Below the pieces are notes generated by a model. The model was not told the origin of the DNA and did no database searches. It saw only the letters and a list, made by a program, of their open reading frames with translations. This document shows, in pieces, positions 57,595 to 64,000 of a DNA stretch of 64,000 bases (positions are counted from its first letter, which is position 1; every line of letters starts with the position of its first letter). The position numbers and the translations under genes are program-made. The stretch is from Gemmobacter caeni (GTDB taxonomy: Bacteria > Pseudomonadota > Alphaproteobacteria > Rhodobacterales > Rhodobacteraceae), in contig NZ_QBKP01000001.1 in assembly GCF_003054195.1 (NCBI RefSeq), positions 124,001-188,000 on the forward strand, written 5' to 3'.

Positions 57595-58176
57595 ATGATC
57601 AGGCGGCTGTATGACTGGACCATGGCGCTCGCGGGCCATCGCCATGCCCTGCTGGCGCTGGCAGCCGTGGCCTTCATCGAAAGCTCGGTCTTTCCGATTC
57701 CGCCGGACATCCTGTTGATCCCGATGATCATTGCCGCCCCGCAACGCGCCTTCCTTTACGCGCTGGTGGCCACCGTGGCCTCGGTACTGGGCGGTCTTGC
57801 GGGCTACGGGATCGGCTTTTTCCTGTTCGACACGGTGGGCGAGCCGGTGCTGGCCTTCTATGGCATGACCGCCGAGTTCGAGACATTCAGTGAAAGCTAC
57901 AATGCCTGGGGCGCCTGGGCTGTGCTGATCGCGGGGGTGACGCCCTTTCCCTACAAGGTCATCACCATCCTGTCGGGCACCACGCAACTGTCGCTGCCGG
58001 TGTTCATCGTCGCCAGTATCGTGGCGCGGGGGCTGCGGTTCTTCATCGTCGCGGCCCTGCTGTGGAAATTTGGCGCACCGATCCGTGATTTCATCGAGCG
58101 GCGGCTTGGGCTTATGTTCACGCTGGCGCTGGCGCTGCTGATCGGCGGTTTTGCCGCCGTCAAATATCTCGGCTGA
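57595..58176 (+). CDS. YqaA/DedA family inner-membrane protein
   Basis: A 193-residue membrane protein with the SNARE-associated (VTT) domain pattern: FIESSVFPIPPDILLIPMII, LGGLAGYGIGFFLF, and GVTPFPYKVITILSGTTQL with the re-entrant glycine/proline loop. DedA-type proteins are linked to lipid flipping and membrane energetics. The ATG at 57595 gives the usual length; the open frame begins at 57538. dsbB starts 21 bases later, likely co-transcribed. Confidence 0.87.
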   Translation: MIRRLYDWTMALAGHRHALLALAAVAFIESSVFPIPPDILLIPMIIAAPQRAFLYALVATVASVLGGLAGYGIGFFLFDTVGEPVLAFYGMTAEFETFSESYNAWGAWAVLIAGVTPFPYKVITILSGTTQLSLPVFIVASIVARGLRFFIVAALLWKFGAPIRDFIERRLGLMFTLALALLIGGFAAVKYLG

Positions 58177-58197
58177 CCGCCCCGGAAGGAGACCGCC

Positions 58198-58662
58198 ATG
58201 ACCTATTTCCGCTTTCTGGCGCTTGTCGCCGCCGGAGGCTCTGCCGCCCTGCTGCTGGGCGCGCTGGCCTTTCAGTATATCGGCGGGATGGCGCCCTGCC
58301 CGCTGTGCCTGTGGCAACGCTGGCCGCATGTCGCGGCGGTGGTCATCGGTCTGCTGGCCGTGGCTTTCGGCACGCGGGTTCTGGGCTGGCTGGGCGCGCT
58401 GGCGGCACTGACCACTGCGGGCATCGGCATCTTCCATGTCGGGGTCGAGCAGAAATGGTGGGCCGGTCTGGCCAGTTGTTCTTCCGGCTCGATCACCGGC
58501 CTCAGCGGGGCGGACCTGCTGAACACCGATATTGCGGTCGGTGCGGTGGTGCGCTGCGACGCGATTGCCTGGAGTCTGTTTGGCATTTCCATGGCGGGCT
58601 GGAACGTGATCATCTCGCTGGTGCTGGCGCTGATCTGGGTGGCGTCTGCGCGGCGCGGCTGA
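58198..58662 (+). CDS. dsbB: disulphide bond formation protein DsbB
   Basis: A 154-residue four-helix membrane protein that reoxidises DsbA and passes electrons to quinone. The first periplasmic Cys pair is in APCPLCLWQRW, and the second loop has ASCSSGSITG plus VVRCDAIAWSLFG, giving the second redox pair. AAGGAGA precedes the ATG. It follows the YqaA-type gene and is followed by a repeated hairpin element. Confidence 0.93.
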   Translation: MTYFRFLALVAAGGSAALLLGALAFQYIGGMAPCPLCLWQRWPHVAAVVIGLLAVAFGTRVLGWLGALAALTTAGIGIFHVGVEQKWWAGLASCSSGSITGLSGADLLNTDIAVGAVVRCDAIAWSLFGISMAGWNVIISLVLALIWVASARRG

Positions 58663-58670
58663 CGAAGAAA

Positions 58671-58739
58671 GGGGGCTGTCTGCCCCCTCGCCCCTGCGGG
58701 GCTCACCCCCGAGGATATTTCAATCAAGGTAAAAGCAGG
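58671..58739 (+). repeat. intergenic hairpin-GATATTT element, copy C
   Basis: After the dsbB stop, hairpin GGGGGCTGTCTGCCCCC, a smaller CCCCTGCGGGG hairpin and then ACCCCCGAGGATATTTC and AATCAAGGTAAAAGCAGG. The first hairpin core and the GAGGATATTT are shared with copy B (28291-28340); TAAAAGCAGG is shared with copy A. It fills the gap to the convergent dgt stop. Confidence 0.7.
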
Positions 58740-59912
58740 TCAGCCGAACAGGCGGCCGTGTTCCTGAATGGCAAAGCGGTCGGTCATGCCGGCGACGTAA
58801 TCAGCGACGATGCGGGCCAGTTGCGTGTCATCTGTCGCGGCTTCGATATCGGCGCGCCATTCCTCGGGCAGCAGATCGGGGCGGCGCAGGAACAGCGGGA
58901 ACAGATCGTCCAGCATCGCCGTTACCTCGGTCCGCATCTTCACTACTGAAGGCGCGCGATACATGCGGTGGAACAGGAAGCTGCGCACCGCCTTCAATTC
59001 CTGGTACAGCGGTTTAGAGAAGCGGATGATGGTGGTGCCCATGTGCCGGATGTCATCGACCGATTTCGGCTGCGCGGCTTCCAGCCGGTTCTGCGCAACA
59101 TGGATCACATCCTCGACCATGCGGCCGAAGACGCGGCGCAGCGCCTCGTGCCGTCGGCGCATCTTTTCGAGACCGGGGTAAAGCCGGTCCACCTCCTCGA
59201 AGGCGGGGGCGGTCACCGGAAGCTCCATCAGGTCTTCCTCGGTGAACAGGCCCGAGCGCAGCCCGTCATGCAGATCGTGGTGGCTGTAGGCCACATCATC
59301 GGCGATGGCCGCCACCTGCGCCTCGGCACTGGCATGGGTGTCGAGACCCAGATCCCAGTCGGCATTCACCTCGGCCAGCGCATAGGGCAGCGGGCCTTCA
59401 TGCTTCTTGTCAGCGAAGGGGCCGATCACCGGACCGTTGTGCTTGGCAATGCCCTCAAGGCTTTCCCAGGTCAGGTTCAGCCCGTCGAAACCGGCGTAGT
59501 GCCGTTCCAGCTTCGTCACGATGCGCAAGGCCTGGGCATTGTGGTCAAAGCCGCCATAGGGCTGCATCAGCCGGGCCAGCGCATCTTCGCCGGTATGGCC
59601 GAAGGGTGTATGGCCTAGGTCATGCGCCAGCGCCACGCATTCCGCAAGATCGGTGTTCAGGCCCAGCACGCCGGAAATCGTACGCGCGACCTGCGCCACC
59701 TCGATAGAATGCGTCAGGCGGGTGCGGTAGTAATCCCCCTCGTGTTCGATGAACACCTGCGTCTTGTGTTTCAGCCGGCGGAAGGCGGAGGAATGGATGA
59801 TGCGGTCACGGTCACGCTGGAACGGCGAACGGAAGGTGGACATGCCCTCGTCATGGCGCCGCCCGCGCGAGGCTTCAGGCAGGCAGGCGAAGGGGGCGAG
59901 GATCTGGGTCAT
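58740..59912 (-). CDS. dgt: deoxyguanosinetriphosphate triphosphohydrolase-like protein
   Basis: A 390-residue HD-domain enzyme that cuts dNTPs to nucleosides and triphosphate. Motifs: RRLKHKTQVFIEHEGDYYRTRLTHS with the first His, and ALAHDLGHTPFGHTGEDAL, the HD pair. The N-terminal MTQILAPFACLPEASRGR is typical of the alphaproteobacterial type. The frame is open to 59990, but the ATG at 59912 gives the usual length. Divergent from the Fe-S protein gene. Confidence 0.92.
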   Translation of the reverse strand: MTQILAPFACLPEASRGRRHDEGMSTFRSPFQRDRDRIIHSSAFRRLKHKTQVFIEHEGDYYRTRLTHSIEVAQVARTISGVLGLNTDLAECVALAHDLGHTPFGHTGEDALARLMQPYGGFDHNAQALRIVTKLERHYAGFDGLNLTWESLEGIAKHNGPVIGPFADKKHEGPLPYALAEVNADWDLGLDTHASAEAQVAAIADDVAYSHHDLHDGLRSGLFTEEDLMELPVTAPAFEEVDRLYPGLEKMRRRHEALRRVFGRMVEDVIHVAQNRLEAAQPKSVDDIRHMGTTIIRFSKPLYQELKAVRSFLFHRMYRAPSVVKMRTEVTAMLDDLFPLFLRRPDLLPEEWRADIEAATDDTQLARIVADYVAGMTDRFAIQEHGRLFG

Positions 59913-60012
59913 GGTCGCAGGTCGTTCTTCCGGTCGGTTGGCAGAGGCTTGTTTGGCAAACCTGCTGCCCCTATATGATGAAAACCCCATGAAGGATATG
60001 GAAATTCCGACG

Positions 60013-60360
60013 ATGGACCTTCAGCTTCCCGCAGATGCGGCCCTGCCGCGTGTCACCGACCGGGCCTTTGCCCGTCTGGCCGAGATCGCCGAGATGACGG
60101 GCGAGCGCAAGGCATTGCGCGTCGCGGTCGAGGGCGGCGGTTGTTCGGGCTTCCAGTATGACATCCGGCTGGACGATGCGGCGGGCGACGATCTGGTGCT
60201 TGAAAAGGATGGCCAGCAGGTGCTGGTCGATCCGGTGTCGCTGCCCTTCCTGCAAAATGCCGTGGTGGATTTCACCGAAGAGCTGATCGGCGCGCGCTTC
60301 GTGATTGAAAATCCGAATGCCTCGTCCAACTGCGGCTGCGGCACGTCCTTCTCGATCTGA
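60013..60360 (+). CDS. HesB/IscA-type iron-sulfur cluster carrier
   Basis: A 115-residue A-type scaffold. The three conserved cysteines are visible: GGGCSGFQYDI and SSNCGCGTSFSI. These proteins carry Fe-S clusters to client enzymes. The start is uncertain: ATGs at 59989 and 59998 are in frame, but a TATATGAT-like promoter sequence at 59974 sits so close to them that the later ATG (60013) is preferred. ErpA versus IscA subtype cannot be separated by eye. Confidence 0.9.
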   Translation: MDLQLPADAALPRVTDRAFARLAEIAEMTGERKALRVAVEGGGCSGFQYDIRLDDAAGDDLVLEKDGQQVLVDPVSLPFLQNAVVDFTEELIGARFVIENPNASSNCGCGTSFSI

Positions 60361-60380
60361 TCTTTCCCGATCCCGGCGGC

Positions 60381-61277
60381 TCAGCGCGCCGGCGCGGCGC
60401 GCTGGCTGTGGATCAGCCAAAGCCCCGAAGCAACGACCAGCGCAGAACCCACCCAGAGATGCGCGCCGGTGAGTTCGCCGAACAGATGTTCGCCGAGCAG
60501 TACCATCCACAGGAACTGGACATTGGCGATCTGCATGACGACATAGGCGGGCAGCATCCGCAAAATGATGACCATCAGCCAGCGCGTGCCGACGATGAAC
60601 AGCGTATATGCGACCAGCAACGCCAGATCCGCCCAGCCCATCGGCTGCCAGACGAAGGGTGCCACGACCGCGCCGAGAACCATGCAGGCGAGTTGAGCAT
60701 AGAAGACCTGCGCCATGGAATGCGTGTGGCTCTTGCAGATCCGCCGCGACAGGACGATGGAAGCCGAGCCCGACAGGCTGGCGGCAAGCCCGATCCAGTG
60801 ACCGGGGGTGATACCGCCCAGACCTTCGGGAAACAGGAACAGCATCCCGGCCAGCCCCAGCCCCAGCGCGCACCAGACTGCGGGCGCCAGCCGCTCGCGC
60901 AGGATCAGGCCAGACAGGACCGCGCCAAAGATCGGCATGATGGCGATGAAAACGAAGATTTCCGCGAAGGGCAGAAAGCGCAGGGCATAAAAAAAGCCGG
61001 TCGTGCTGATGGCCCCCAGAGTCGAGCGCAGCGCAACCAGCCAGGGGCTGCCGGTGTGGAACACGCGGCTGCCCTGCCCCGCCGCCGCCGTACCCAGACC
61101 GACCAGCACCGCAATAAGACCGGACAGCAGCATCAACTGCGGCGCGGCATAGGTTGCGATCAGATCCTTGGCTATCGCATCGGCGCTGACCGAAATGAGA
61201 GTGTTCAGCACAACAAGCCCCGCCCCGATCAGGGCGGTTTTCTGCAAGACAGGGCGCAGTCCAACCTCTGCGGTCAT
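60381..61277 (-). CDS. EamA-family (DMT) transporter
   Basis: A 298-residue membrane protein with ten hydrophobic segments and two EamA repeats, of the RhaT/YdcZ drug/metabolite-transporter type. Marks: SADAIAKDLIATYAAPQLMLLSGL, RFLPFAEIFVFIAIMPIFGAVLSG and NVQFLWMVLLGEHLFGE. Such proteins usually export small solutes. The ATG at 61277 overlaps the stop of the unknown 363-residue gene by one base (TGATG), so it is coupled to it and probably serves the same process; its solute is unknown. Confidence 0.88.
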   Translation of the reverse strand: MTAEVGLRPVLQKTALIGAGLVVLNTLISVSADAIAKDLIATYAAPQLMLLSGLIAVLVGLGTAAAGQGSRVFHTGSPWLVALRSTLGAISTTGFFYALRFLPFAEIFVFIAIMPIFGAVLSGLILRERLAPAVWCALGLGLAGMLFLFPEGLGGITPGHWIGLAASLSGSASIVLSRRICKSHTHSMAQVFYAQLACMVLGAVVAPFVWQPMGWADLALLVAYTLFIVGTRWLMVIILRMLPAYVVMQIANVQFLWMVLLGEHLFGELTGAHLWVGSALVVASGLWLIHSQRAAPAR

Positions 61278-62368
61278 CAGGCCCCCTTCCGCACGGCGCC
61301 GTGCGCCAGAACTGGCCGGGCAAAGGTTGCGAAAAACGCCTCGAACTCCGGTCCCTCCGCCATGGCCCTGTCCGCGATTTCCAGTGCTTCGGGCGACAGC
61401 CGCCCCGCGCAGGCCCGCCGCATGGCAGGGTAATCCGCCTCGCGCCGTCCTCCAAGGGCCATAAGGGCCTGCGACCATTCGCGCAGCGGAGAGATCAGGG
61501 GACGCACCAAAGAAAATCGCATAGGACCAACCGGGTAATCTTCGCCAAAGGCGGTTTCTCCCATAGTCCCCATCAACCAGCGATTGACAAGAAAATTATG
61601 GTAGGCGTCGGAAGAATCTTCACAGACGCCCGCTTCGATGCGGAAGGCCGCAGATTCCCGGTGCAAATGGCCCAGCCACAGCGGCGGGACCGGCAGTCCG
61701 GCATAGCGCAGGGCGATGCAGACCTCGCCCAGAAGGTCTCCGTTCTGTTCCAGCCAGGCCAGATTTCCCAGAACATGAAGCGATTGTTGCGCGGCCTTTG
61801 GCAGGTGCAGCGGACGGCGGCCATATTCGGACAGGTAAAACACCGCATGCAGCAGGTCATAGGCGGCGCGCGGATTTGGCAGGGCAAAAGTTTCGGGCCG
61901 GGACATGAAGCCGGTGAGCCGCGCGTCAAGCCCCGGCAGATCGACGGCCTGTCCTGCGCGCGCCATCAGAAAACGGCTTTCGGCGCGCTGGAGATCGTTC
62001 ACCTCCATTCCGATCCAGCCTTCGGAGGCGATGCGCGCGGCCATCCGCGCCGCTGTATCGCCCGGCTGGCCCAGATCCTCCAGCCAGACCGCGACACCCA
62101 GCATCATGCGGTAATATTGCGGGTGAAAGGCAAGCTGATCCTCCAGCCCGTCATGGAAAGGCTGGTAGACCGCAAGCGCTGCCTCGGGCACATCGTGGTT
62201 CAGCGCCGAAAGGATCATCAGAAGTTCGGCATTTTCCTTCAGCCACCACGCATCGCCCTGGCGCCTGCGCCCGGTGGCAAAGCCCGACAGCAGTGAAACA
62301 AGCCCGCCGGTTGCGCCCATGGCAGGACGGGCCGCGCGACGCGCGGCGAAACTCACGATGTTGGTCAT
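61277..62368 (-). CDS. protein of unknown function (363 aa), operon with repeat peptide
   Basis: I do not recognise a defined domain. The protein opens with MTNIVSFAARRAARPAMG, then an alpha-helical body with repeated helix-like stretches (LLMILSALNHDVPEAALAVYQPF, HPQYYRMMLGVAVWLEDLG). Only one or two cysteines occur, and there is no signal peptide or membrane segment. It lies 77 bases after the small repeat peptide gene across a terminator and overlaps the EamA gene. It may be a Rhodobacterales-restricted family; a role in processing the peptide is only inferred from position. Confidence 0.8.
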   Translation of the reverse strand: MTNIVSFAARRAARPAMGATGGLVSLLSGFATGRRRQGDAWWLKENAELLMILSALNHDVPEAALAVYQPFHDGLEDQLAFHPQYYRMMLGVAVWLEDLGQPGDTAARMAARIASEGWIGMEVNDLQRAESRFLMARAGQAVDLPGLDARLTGFMSRPETFALPNPRAAYDLLHAVFYLSEYGRRPLHLPKAAQQSLHVLGNLAWLEQNGDLLGEVCIALRYAGLPVPPLWLGHLHRESAAFRIEAGVCEDSSDAYHNFLVNRWLMGTMGETAFGEDYPVGPMRFSLVRPLISPLREWSQALMALGGRREADYPAMRRACAGRLSPEALEIADRAMAEGPEFEAFFATFARPVLAHGAVRKGA

Positions 62369-62399
62369 TGGCCCTCTCCGGCAGATTGCCCGGCAGGAA

Positions 62400-62439
62400 A
62401 GCCCCCCTTTGGCGCCGGGCCCGGGCGAAAAGGGGGGCT
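62400..62439 (-). terminator. strong hairpin between repeat peptide and unknown gene
   Basis: Perfect 11-base arms AGCCCCCCTTT and AAAGGGGGGCT enclose an 18-base GC-rich inner sequence that can itself fold; the reverse-strand exit is TTTCCT. Placed directly after the small gene, it should make the peptide mRNA far more abundant than the downstream genes, while allowing read-through. Confidence 0.75.
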
Positions 62440-62445
62440 GTCAGA

Positions 62446-62700
62446 TCAGTTGGAGCAGGGCATCAGCGCGACGCCGGCGCCTGCAACCATGGTCTCGCCT
62501 TCGATGTTCGAGCAGGGCATCAGATCGGCGGCCACGCCGGTTTCGATGTTCGACGCCGGCATCAGCGCCACGCCGCCGCCCAGGATCATCTCGGTGCCCT
62601 CGATGTTCGAGCAGGGCATCAGATCGGCGCCAAGACCCATGGTCATGTCCGCCACATCGGCCGCTTCGGTGACTTCGACGAATTTACGCAGTGCGCTCAT
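62446..62700 (-). CDS. small repeat peptide with four LMP[C/A]SN motifs (84 aa)
   Basis: A 24-residue leader-like part (SALRKFVEVTEAADVADMTMG) precedes four repeats: ADLMPCSNIEG, VALMPASNIET, ADLMPCSNIEG, and VALMPCSN at the C-terminus. Three cysteines occur, one per repeat except the second, where Ala replaces Cys. No signal peptide or membrane segment. GGGGG lies before the ATG at 62700. The design (leader plus repeated cysteine-containing cores ending at the C-terminus) resembles multi-core precursor peptides, but no known modifying enzyme is adjacent. A structural repeat protein is the alternative. Confidence 0.8.
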   Translation of the reverse strand: MSALRKFVEVTEAADVADMTMGLGADLMPCSNIEGTEMILGGGVALMPASNIETGVAADLMPCSNIEGETMVAGAGVALMPCSN

Positions 62701-63050
62701 GATAAACCCCCGTGGTTCGAGCAGTGTTTGCCCCCTGAGCCTTGCACCTAGTAATTGATTTTTCAAAGAAAATTGCATTCACAGGTTGTATCCAGCCTTA
62801 TCCACATGCCGGGCTGGCAACAACTATCGGATAGAGTTAACCAATTGGGCGAAATTATGACTTATCCACGCGTCAGTCTCATGCGAACAATCCACAGCCC
62901 CGGCCGGAAAGCATGATTCGCGAATATTAACAAAGCCTTAATTCCACAGCATTTCCGAGCGGCACTCCCGGCGCACCGCATCGGGGTTGCGGTCTGTCCC
63001 CTCGCGGGCGATAGAGGTCTGGCCAGATGTCCGACAGAAGCGGAGAGCCG
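62701..63050. other. 350-base intergenic region between repeat peptide and xth
   Basis: AT-rich for this genome from about 62750 to 62945. It holds the divergent promoters of the repeat-peptide operon and the xth gene, and several DnaA-box-like sequences (see next entry). No gene is supported; the open frames on the strand of xth start inside unlikely composition. Confidence 0.6.
62775..62948. other. cluster of DnaA-box-like sites
   Basis: TTATCCACA (62798-62806) is a perfect consensus DnaA box; TTATCCACG (62862-62870) differs by one base; CAATCCACA (62888-62896) and GCATTCACA (62775-62783) are 7-of-9 matches and AATTCCACA (62940-62948) is weaker. All are on the same strand within 174 AT-rich bases. 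This could be a replication origin or a DnaA-controlled promoter; no dnaA, parAB or gidA genes are near. Confidence 0.4.
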
Positions 63051-63860
63051 ATGAAACTCGCAACTTTCAACATCAACGGGATCAAGGCCCGGATCGAGGC
63101 CCTGCCCCGCTGGCTGGACAGCGCCCGCCCCGATGTCGTGGCCTTGCAGGAAATCAAGTCGGTCGACGAAGGCTTTCCGCGCGCCCTGTTCGAGGACATG
63201 GGATACCGCGTCGAAACCCACGGGCAGAAAAGCTTCAACGGTGTCGCCCTGCTGTCGCGCCTGCCGCTGGAAGATGTGACACGCGGTCTGCCCGGCGCGC
63301 CCGAAGACGAACAGGCCCGCTGGATCGAGGCGAGCGTGATCGGCGAGAAACGCGCCGTCCGGTTCTGCGGGCTGTATCTGCCGAACGGCAACCCCGTCAG
63401 CTTCGGCCCCGATGGCGCCCCTGAGGCCGAGGGGAAATACGGCTACAAGCTCTCGTGGATGGCGCGCATGCGCCAGCGCGCGACCGAACTTCTGGCGACG
63501 GAAGAGCCGATGGTGATGGCCGGTGACTACAACATCATCCCGCAGCCCGAGGATGCGGCGCGTCCCGAGACCTGGACCAAGGATGCGCTGTTCCTGCCCG
63601 AAAGCCGCGCGGCCTTCCGCCGGATCGTGAATCTCGGTTTCACTGATGCGTTCCGGGCGCGGGTAACCGGCCCGGGCCATTACAGTTTCTGGGATTATCA
63701 GGCGGGCGCATGGGAACGGAACAACGGCATCCGCATTGACCACTTGCTCCTCTCTCCGCAGGCGGCAGATCTGTTGCGTGACGTGCAGATCGACCGGGCG
63801 GTGCGGGGCGGCGAAAAACCCTCCGATCACGTCCCGGTCTGGATCGACCTCGACGCCTGA
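63051..63860 (+). CDS. xth: exodeoxyribonuclease III
   Basis: A 269-residue apurinic/apyrimidinic endonuclease and 3' exonuclease for base excision repair. Catalytic and metal motifs are visible: LATFNINGIKARIE, VVALQEIKSVDEGFP, GDYNIIPQPEDAARPETW, IDHLLLSP and SDHVPVWIDLD. CGGAGAG precedes the ATG at 63051; an ATG at 63027 adds eight residues. The next gene begins 21 bases later. Confidence 0.95.
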   Translation: MKLATFNINGIKARIEALPRWLDSARPDVVALQEIKSVDEGFPRALFEDMGYRVETHGQKSFNGVALLSRLPLEDVTRGLPGAPEDEQARWIEASVIGEKRAVRFCGLYLPNGNPVSFGPDGAPEAEGKYGYKLSWMARMRQRATELLATEEPMVMAGDYNIIPQPEDAARPETWTKDALFLPESRAAFRRIVNLGFTDAFRARVTGPGHYSFWDYQAGAWERNNGIRIDHLLLSPQAADLLRDVQIDRAVRGGEKPSDHVPVWIDLDA

Positions 63861-63881
63861 TCCCCCGGAACAGGAGCTGCG

Positions 63882-64000
63882 ATGACCACGGACCAAGGGC
63901 TCAGCCTGCTTCTGATCTGCGCCACCGTTCTGTTGTTCCTCAGCGGGCGCCTGCGGCATGACATCGTGGCGCTGTCCGCCCTGATTGCTGCCGTGACCGT
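63882..64000 (+). CDS. SLC13-like permease, N-terminal part
   Basis: Only the first 39 residues are in the window: MTTDQGLSLLLICATVLLF, then LSGRLRHDIVALSALIAAVT, two hydrophobic segments separated by a short basic loop. This opening is typical of SLC13/ArsB-type anion transporters (citrate transporter family, often with TrkA-C domains). AGGAGCTGC precedes the ATG, and it follows xth by 21 bases. The function needs the rest of the gene. Confidence 0.6.
   Translation, partial: MTTDQGLSLLLICATVLLFLSGRLRHDIVALSALIAAVT

Overview
The window looks like a chromosomal segment of an alphaproteobacterium of the Rhodobacterales (Paracoccus/Rhodobacter/Roseobacter type). The inference rests on high GC with compact overlapping operons, the gene order lptF-lptG-lptD-surA-pdxA-rsmA, prfA-prmC followed by a DUF4167 gene, a fused IolC-DUF2090 protein controlled by an RpiR-type IolR, and two RTX proteins ending in a Hedgehog/intein-type (Hint) domain. 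No phage, transposase, integrase or CRISPR array was found.

Layout. 1-6.4 kb: a small exported protein, an ABC-F ATPase, a nitroreductase, a MarC-type membrane protein, a retropepsin-like protease, and the reverse-strand pair pepA-holC. 6.5-14.1 kb: the outer-membrane biogenesis operon lptF-lptG-lptD-surA, then pdxA and rsmA. 14.1-19.1 kb, reverse strand: speB-DUF1499-prfA-prmC-DUF4167, plus dps. 19.1-27.5 kb: mixed metabolism (class III aminotransferase, PEP mutase-family enzyme, M20 amidohydrolase, MazG, a lone iron-binding protein, nucleoside hydrolase) and a soluble PhoR-like histidine kinase divergent from a small receiver-like protein. 27.5-34 kb: the myo-inositol catabolic operon iolC-iolD-iolE-iolB with iolR upstream. 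Two copies of GGAA-N6-TTCC, the reported rhizobial IolR operator form, sit in front of iolC and iolR. 34-38.2 kb: class II DAHP synthase, GlxA-type regulator, DUF805 protein, PQQ-type sugar dehydrogenase. 38.4-46.8 kb: a complete branched-chain-amino-acid-type ABC importer (SBP-livG-livF-livH-livM) followed by a dimethylglycine/sarcosine dehydrogenase-like flavoprotein and a MobA/MocA-like nucleotidyltransferase. 46.8-55.6 kb: two large reverse-strand RTX proteins sharing a gapless 198-residue C-terminal Hint module. 55.6-56.5 kb: a long gene-free stretch, then tRNA-Leu(CAA). 56.6-64 kb: zinc metallopeptidase, YqaA/DedA protein, dsbB, dgt, a HesB-type Fe-S protein, and a reverse-strand operon of a small repeat peptide, an unknown 363-aa protein and an EamA transporter. 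The window ends with xth and the start of an SLC13-like permease.

Most interesting items: (1) the operon at 60381-62700, where an 84-residue peptide with four 'LMP[C/A]SN' repeats is followed by a strong hairpin terminator, an unrecognised protein and a drug/metabolite-family exporter, an arrangement reminiscent of a multi-core peptide system; (2) the paired RTX-Hint proteins; (3) an intergenic element found three times, each directly after a stop codon; (4) a cluster of DnaA-box-like sequences at 62775-62948; (5) the inositol operator pair. All functions are inferred from sequence patterns recognised by eye; no database search was run.
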